A stretch of DNA of 64,000 bases from Clostridia bacterium (GTDB lineage Bacteria > Bacillota_A > Clostridia > Oscillospirales > CAG-272). Shown piece after piece: positions 59,904-64,000 of the stretch (position 1 is the first letter of the stretch; every line of letters starts with the position of its first letter). Where the stretch lies: assembly GCA_017501345.1 (NCBI GenBank), contig JAFVXC010000027.1, positions 52,153 through 116,152 of the forward strand. Reading direction: 5' to 3'. The notes under the pieces are model-generated. The model saw only the letters and a program-made list of their open reading frames with translations. It was not told the DNA's origin and searched no databases. The translations under genes were made by a program, and so were the position numbers.

Positions 59904-60725
59904 ATGAAAACAGGCAACATCTGCAAATTCCCTGAAACCGCCTTGTCAAACGAGCTTTCGATCTTCTCGTTTGTTTTTGAGACCGATGAAAGCATCATGA
60001 AGAAGGAAACCAGGCTAAATAAAAACCGAATGATCCTGATCGAGCAAGGAACGGGGGAGCTGTTATTCGATGGCGTTCCGTATTCCGTAGCCACGGGTAC
60101 GCTGATCTTTGGGTTTGAGGGGGAAACCTACGTGCTTCGGAACGGGGAGGGCGTGCGATATCTTTACATTGATTTCGGCGGAGCACGCGCATCCGGTCTC
60201 TTTTGCCGCTTTGGGATCTTCCTAGGCACCCGTAAAAAGGACAATCTCAACGCCCTGATCCCCCTATGCAAGGAGAGCCTTTTCAGCACACAGCAGGAGA
60301 ATATCGATATTACGGCAGAAAGCATCGTGCTTTATGCGTTTTCGCGGATATCCACGGAGCATACTGCAAAACAAAGTGATATCATGCAAAAAATCATAGA
60401 ATACACGGAGGAGAATTTCCGTGATCCCGAGCTTTCGATCTCCTCGGTTGCGGATGAGATCGGGTACAATCCGAAATACCTCTCCCATCTTTTCAAAAAG
60501 AAAATGAACGTAAGCTACTGTGAATATCTTCGTTCACTTCGCTTCAAACATGCAATCTCGCTTTTCGAGCTTGGACTCAGCTCGGTGAAAAACGTCGCCT
60601 TCATGTCGGGCTTTTCCGATCCGCTCTATTTTTCAAATGCCTTCAAAAAGGCGATCGGGATTTCGCCGAAGGATTTTATAACAGGGCTCTCTGTCGACAA
60701 AGGGGAAGAAAAGCAGACCACGTAA
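59904..60725 (+). CDS. AraC/XylS family transcription activator
   Basis: 273 aa from ATG 59904 (GAGGAG upstream; a GTG 18 bp earlier is less likely). An N-terminal cupin-like ligand domain (about 30-110, MILIEQGTGELLFDGVPYSV) and two C-terminal HTH units: LSISSVADEIGYNPKYLSHL (first) and SSVKNVAFMSGFSDPLYFSN (second), then AFKKAIGISPKDF. Divergent from the EamA/GH109-like operon, which it probably controls. Confidence 0.93.
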   Translation: MKTGNICKFPETALSNELSIFSFVFETDESIMKKETRLNKNRMILIEQGTGELLFDGVPYSVATGTLIFGFEGETYVLRNGEGVRYLYIDFGGARASGLFCRFGIFLGTRKKDNLNALIPLCKESLFSTQQENIDITAESIVLYAFSRISTEHTAKQSDIMQKIIEYTEENFRDPELSISSVADEIGYNPKYLSHLFKKKMNVSYCEYLRSLRFKHAISLFELGLSSVKNVAFMSGFSDPLYFSNAFKKAIGISPKDFITGLSVDKGEEKQTT

Positions 60726-60742
60726 CGCGGTCTGCTTTTTTT
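60711..60742 (+). terminator. Terminator overlapping the AraC stop codon
   Basis: AGCAGACC/GGTCTGCT hairpin with inner CG/CG pairs, then TTTTTT; the stop codon TAA is in the loop. Confidence 0.9.
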
Positions 60743-60799
60743 GGTGGGTCTCGGTTATTTGGCTTTTTCGTTCATAGAACAAGCCTTATGTCTGCTGCT

Positions 60800-62551
60800 T
60801 TAATTGATCTCGAGAAGCTTTTTCAGTTCTATATACGTTTGCTTGTCATAGGGTGTCGTGAGCCCTGCATTTATAATCGTTGAAACAAAATCTCCTTCGT
60901 TTTGGGGCTCTTCCACGATCCTTCTGTATATCTCGGTTGCCGCAGTATAATCATCCTTGCTTTTTGTATATATCTGAAAAGCCGTTATCATTGCCGTAGC
61001 ATAGCAATAATTTGACATCGGATAAGTGATGCCCAGTCTCCTCCAATAGGTCATAAGCTGATTTGTGATATTGCTTGACAGATCTCTCACGTTGTATTCG
61101 TATATCAGATCGCTCATTATGCGCTCGAAATCCTCAAGCGTCAGAGCTGAGGGACTGTGTGTATATATGATCTCGTCAAACTCATCCTTTATCACACTTA
61201 AAATGATTTGATACATCCAATTATAGACCGAGTATAGCTCTGAGCTTTTGAACGCAGGGCTGTCAAGCGTATCCGAAAGGTAACTGTACAGGAGCATCGA
61301 ATTTGCGGTCGATTGTGTCTCACGCAGATCAGTCGAAAAATATGTGCTGTCTCCTACAAACCACGCGTAATAATGACCAAGCTCGTGTGCCATCGTTTCA
61401 AGGTCGGTTTGGTCTTCGTGAAAATAGCATATCGGTGTATTTCCTACGACAGAGACCATTGCACTGTTATATGAGTCATCCTTGTTGCCTATAAGCACTC
61501 TGTCCTTTTCAAAAGCATCTGTCATAGCCTCGCCCGAGGACGCTGTAAGAGAGGAGAAATAATCAAAAAGATAATTTTCGTCGAACGAATCGTACTTATC
61601 GTACAGGTATTTATTCGAAAGATCAAGGTCGGATTGCGAAAGGCTACCGTCAAGATCCCAGCTTTTTTCTCTGAGTGCCCGACAAAGCGGAATCAGATGC
61701 TCTTTTACGTATTTGCGCAGCTCCTCGCGCTGAGCGGCTGTATCGTTTCTGTAATAAATATACCTGCACGCGTATTCATAATAATTCTTGGTGCTTGAAG
61801 CCACCGCTAGACCGTTTGCCGCTGTAAGATACTTTTTATATACTGCAAATATTTCTTCGTCGCTTGCATTGCTGTTCTTCAGCGAATTGTATTGCCCTTC
61901 GAGACGCTCCATATCATATGCATAGGAATCGGTAGAAGAAATTGGCGTAACAAGATTTCCTTTATACTCCTTCTGAACTACCTCTATAAATACGTTCGCG
62001 AGCTTATTCTCCTCGTTTTTGGATTCATTATAGAATTCCCAAAAAAGATCTTTGGCCTCGTCAAGCAGATCGTACGCATAGAGATAATTGTCCCACGCGT
62101 CAGAATCTGACATATCATAGTAATACTGCAGATATGCGATATCGCATTGTGTCTCGATTTCCGCTCTGAGAGACAAGATCTCATACAGCGCGTTCCTGAA
62201 CTTGTCCTCGCTCGTTTTTTCGTTATCAAACAAACGCTTGGCTTCGATGATCTTCTTTTCATATTCCGTAAGCATATTGTCCGTAAGAGTAAACTTGAGA
62301 GAAGATACGGAGACAGGAGGGTAAACGGTTTCAAAAATATAATTTTCCTCTTCTTCGGGAGCCGTCTCCTCAGTGTCCGTCGGGTTATCTGTTATCGAAT
62401 CGGTCGGCTGTGATGTATTTTCGGTAGATTCGCTTGACAAATTTGGATCGTCTGTAGAAGACGATAGAGAATCATTTTTGCACGACGCAAGCGTGGAGAT
62501 AAGCATCACGGTGCTTAGCAATAACGCAACAATTCTAACGGCATGTTTCAT
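60800..62551 (-). CDS. Lipoprotein metallopeptidase, M3 oligoendopeptidase-like
   Basis: 583 aa from ATG 62551 (GGAGG upstream). Lipoprotein signal MKHAVRIVALLLSTVMLIST then LASC, lipid Cys at 24, and a long Ser/Thr/Glu/Asp stalk (about 25-75). The peptidase domain has HELGH in TMAHELGHYYAWFV and a Glu ligand 25 residues later in TDLRETQSTANSML, as in M3 oligoendopeptidases F. Surface location is unusual for the family, which is mostly cytoplasmic. AT-richer codons than neighbours. Probably digests peptides outside the cell. Confidence 0.88.
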   Translation of the reverse strand: MKHAVRIVALLLSTVMLISTLASCKNDSLSSSTDDPNLSSESTENTSQPTDSITDNPTDTEETAPEEEENYIFETVYPPVSVSSLKFTLTDNMLTEYEKKIIEAKRLFDNEKTSEDKFRNALYEILSLRAEIETQCDIAYLQYYYDMSDSDAWDNYLYAYDLLDEAKDLFWEFYNESKNEENKLANVFIEVVQKEYKGNLVTPISSTDSYAYDMERLEGQYNSLKNSNASDEEIFAVYKKYLTAANGLAVASSTKNYYEYACRYIYYRNDTAAQREELRKYVKEHLIPLCRALREKSWDLDGSLSQSDLDLSNKYLYDKYDSFDENYLFDYFSSLTASSGEAMTDAFEKDRVLIGNKDDSYNSAMVSVVGNTPICYFHEDQTDLETMAHELGHYYAWFVGDSTYFSTDLRETQSTANSMLLYSYLSDTLDSPAFKSSELYSVYNWMYQIILSVIKDEFDEIIYTHSPSALTLEDFERIMSDLIYEYNVRDLSSNITNQLMTYWRRLGITYPMSNYCYATAMITAFQIYTKSKDDYTAATEIYRRIVEEPQNEGDFVSTIINAGLTTPYDKQTYIELKKLLEIN

Positions 62552-62582
62552 TGTTTTTCCTCCAAAAGAAAGGGTTGATATA

Positions 62583-62611
62583 ATTTTATCACAAATACAA
62601 AATAAATGCAA
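62583..62611 (-). promoter_or_regulatory. Promoter of the M3-like lipoprotein gene
   Basis: Minus strand TTGCAT (62606-62611), 17-bp spacer, TAAAAT (62583-62588). Confidence 0.75.
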
Positions 62612-62625
62612 GTCCTACGTATGAA

Positions 62626-63126
62626 AAAAAGCCTCTCCCTATGGGAGAGGTGTCGCCGATAGGCGACGGAGAGGGCAACCGCGAGAGGAACACGGGGGAG
62701 GGGGGAACTCGACTCATTTGGCATCTGCGATGCCAAATAGCGAGTTTTCTCGGCGGCTGAACACCGCCGTTTCGGTAAGCCGAAAGCGAAAACGTCGCGC
62801 ACATTTGTCGCCTCGGCGCCAAATAGCGAGTTTTCTCGGCGGCTAAACACCGCCGTTTCGGCAAGCCGAAACCGAAAACGTCGCGACCCGCGCGAAGCGA
62901 GGCTTCGCTACGGCTTCTCGTCCGCCATACAGTCGAAAAAGAAAAGCGAGGACCTTTGGGGAGGGGGCTCGATACATTTGGCATCTGCGATGCCAAATAG
63001 CGAGTTTTCTCGGCGGCTGAACACCGCCGTTTCGACAAGTCGAAACCGAAAACGTCGCGACCCGCGCGAAGTGAGGCTTCGCTACGGCTTCTCGTCCGCC
63101 ATACAGTCGAAAAAGAAAAGCGAGGA
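62626..63126. repeat. Composite intergenic repeat cluster
   Basis: Module X (CCAAATAGCGAGTTTTCTCG, GGCGGCTGAACACCGCC, GTTTCGGTAAGCCGAAA, CGAAAACGTCGC) occurs three times (from about 62739, 62819 and 62994). The first and third are preceded by TTTGGCATCTGCGATGCC. Module Y (GCGAAGCGAGGCTTCGCTAC, TCTCGTCCGCCATACAGTCG, AAAAAGAAAAGCGAGGAC) follows the second and third. Small CTCCC/GGGAG hairpins precede it. The last Y pairs with AAAGTCCTCGCTTTTC just before tRNA-Gly. A long open frame across it is accidental. Confidence 0.88.
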
Positions 63127-63148
63127 CAAAAGTCCTCGCTTTTCTTTT

Positions 63149-63224
63149 TGGAGCGGATTACGGGGCTCGAACCCGCCACCTCGACCTTGGCAAGGTCGCG
63201 CTCTACCAAATGAGCTAAATCCGC
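63149..63224 (-). tRNA. tRNA-Gly(GCC)
   Basis: Acceptor GCGGATT/AATCCGC, D-arm GCTCATTTGGTAGAGC, anticodon loop TTGCCAA (anticodon GCC) and T-arm GGGTTCGAGCCC. Encoded CCA. Reads GGU/GGC. Confidence 0.95.
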
Positions 63225-63248
63225 ATAGGTGGTTTTTCAAAATTTTAC

Positions 63249-63325
63249 TGGCGACTCGGATGGGGCTCGAACCCACGACCTCCAGCGTGACAGGCTGGCG
63301 TTCTAACCAACTGAACTACCGAGAC
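63249..63325 (-). tRNA. tRNA-Asp(GTC)
   Basis: Acceptor GTCTCGG/CCGAGTC with a T-T mismatch at the second pair, D-arm GTTCAGTTGGTTAGAAC, anticodon loop CTGTCAC (anticodon GTC), T-arm GGGTTCGAGCCC, encoded CCA. 24 bp from tRNA-Gly. Confidence 0.92.
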
Positions 63326-63438
63326 ATGGTTAAAACTTTTCGTTTCTCAAGGGAAACATCAGAGCAAATAAAAGATCCGACTTCGGGCTGTATCACATGA
63401 ATTTAATCCGCGATACCCCGAATATCTTTTCTTTTTTG
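63326..63438. other. Short spacer with no recognised feature
   Basis: Spacer between tRNA-Asp and a long A/T hairpin; probably carries the promoter of the tRNA pair on the minus strand, but I could not define it. Confidence 0.4.
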
Positions 63439-63473
63439 CTTACTTTTTTCTTTTTAGCAAAGAAAAAAGTAAG
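63439..63473. terminator. Long A/T-rich hairpin, candidate terminator of the SRP RNA
   Basis: 15-bp perfect stem CTTACTTTTTTCTTT/AAAGAAAAAAGTAAG with a TTAGC loop. Confidence 0.6.
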
Positions 63474-63524
63474 TGCCGTACAAAGCAAGATCACACACCG
63501 TAAAATCGAATGAGCACCAAAGTA

Positions 63525-63815
63525 CGTCCTCTGACATATTTGCTCGGCCCAAGGTTACTTGCGGCACATTACCCTTATCACTTAATGCTGCTCGGTTCCC
63601 CGCCTGACATGGTTCATGAGGGGTAATTGCGCAAGGCCCGAAACCTCAACACAAGTACGTCATGACAGCTACTGCAGTACAGACCCTCAAAAACGGAATC
63701 CATCTCTGCTATAGCGGATTTCAGATATAGGGCGCCGCTACTGCCCCGACTGGTGTGACCTTGCTTCGCACGGCAAGTCCCAACCTATTCAGTTGTTATA
63801 TGAAGTATTATCTCC
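63525..63815 (-). ncRNA. ffs: Signal recognition particle RNA, large (Bacillus) type
   Basis: On the minus strand: GGGGCAGTAGCGGCGCCC, AATCCGCTATAGCAG (the conserved 5' Alu-type segment), then the S-domain ATGTCAGGCGGGGAACCGAG and CAGCATTAAG, the Ffh-binding helix 8. Terminal helix partners GCCGCAAG and CTTGCCGTGC are near both ends. About 270-290 nt; exact ends are estimates. Binds Ffh for co-translational membrane targeting. Confidence 0.93.
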
Positions 63816-63827
63816 ATAGCGATAATG

Positions 63828-63856
63828 AGTATACCATAGAAAACAGAAAAAATCAA
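63828..63856 (-). promoter_or_regulatory. SRP RNA promoter
   Basis: Minus strand TTGATT (63851-63856), 17-bp spacer, TATACT (63828-63833). Confidence 0.85.
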
Positions 63857-63879
63857 GTAGTAATTAATTCTTTTTACAA

Positions 63880-64000
63880 TTATATTTCACAAGGAATATC
63901 AAAAACCATTTTTTCACCGCTTCTCGGATGGGTAAACGAAAGTGCATGGCACATGAGGGCAATACTTTTCTCATTGTCCTTTGCACCGTACTTGCCGTCG
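63880..64000 (-). CDS. RluA-family pseudouridine synthase, C-terminal end only
   Basis: The last 40 codons, ending DIPCEI then TAA. DGKYGAKDNEKSIALMCHAL then SFTHPRSGEKMVFD is the usual RluA/RsuA-class C-terminus (GDxxYG...LHAxxLxFxHPxTG). The start lies outside the window. Modifies uridines in rRNA or tRNA. Confidence 0.8.
   Translation of the reverse strand, partial: DGKYGAKDNEKSIALMCHALSFTHPRSGEKMVFDIPCEI

Noticed and set aside
62589..63209. 206-codon minus-strand frame over the repeat cluster
   Set aside because: Runs through tandem palindromic repeats and into tRNA-Gly; no homology or start signal.

Overview
The window looks like a chromosomal segment of an uncultured gut-type Clostridia (Bacillota; an Oscillospirales- or Christensenellales-like lineage is my guess, not proven). 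The reasons are a T-box ahead of pheST, a dgt-dnaG-rpoD macromolecular synthesis operon, a large Bacillus-type SRP RNA, many lipoproteins, BspA-type leucine-rich repeats, and strong TTGACA/TATAAT promoters that nearly all have exactly 17-bp spacers. Base composition is roughly 55-60% GC, except for an AT-rich island at about 52.4-54.4 kb and an AT-richer gene at 60.8-62.6 kb. I see no prophage, CRISPR array or IS transposase.

Layout. 0-3.5 kb: T-box, pheS and the start of pheT. 3.6-9.5 kb: SH3-domain membrane protein, sugar isomerase-like protein, M18 aminopeptidase, AEC transporter, iron-sulfur aldo/keto reductase and two tiny membrane proteins. 9.5-18.8 kb: leftward genes for a ParC-type topoisomerase, Sua5, RF1, a second M18 aminopeptidase, lytic transglycosylase, CoaE and a Gfo/Idh/MocA oxidoreductase. 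18.9-31.4 kb: greA, a GT-C-like membrane protein, a GH78-like rhamnosidase, secG, and a scattered set of four related lipoproteins plus a secreted subtilase. 31.5-45 kb: tRNA-Gly, EEP phosphatase/nuclease, FliB-like protein, RF3, DUF6291, a leftward plsY-methyltransferase-FolC-like-lipoprotein-cysteine desulfurase cluster, asd, a membrane protein and an LRR protein. 45-52 kb: dgt-dnaG-rpoD, a solute-binding-like lipoprotein and tRNA-Val. 52-54.4 kb: AT-rich island with a DUF6560-like membrane protein and an XRE regulator. 54.5-62.6 kb: catabolic or peptide-processing cluster (tandem M14 carboxypeptidases, alpha/beta hydrolase, GH109-like Gfo/Idh protein, EamA transporter, AraC regulator, M3-like lipoprotein peptidase). 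62.6-64 kb: composite repeats, tRNA-Gly, tRNA-Asp, SRP RNA and the end of an RluA-type gene.

The most interesting material is a regulatory cassette present three times (about 20.35-20.56, 27.99-28.20 and 29.59-29.79 kb). Each copy has a conserved promoter, a structured leader and an intrinsic terminator lying before an exported-protein gene: two paralogous lipoprotein loci and a subtilase operon whose second gene is a fourth member of the same lipoprotein family. This looks like an attenuated regulon of surface proteins, possibly a protease with lipoprotein partners or inhibitors.

Intergenic space is unusually full of dispersed hairpin repeats: a TTAAGAACC-type element in about five copies, a palindromic TGACACCAC element in three, MITE-like double-hairpin elements, short-hairpin arrays, and composite repeats at 62.6-63.1 kb.
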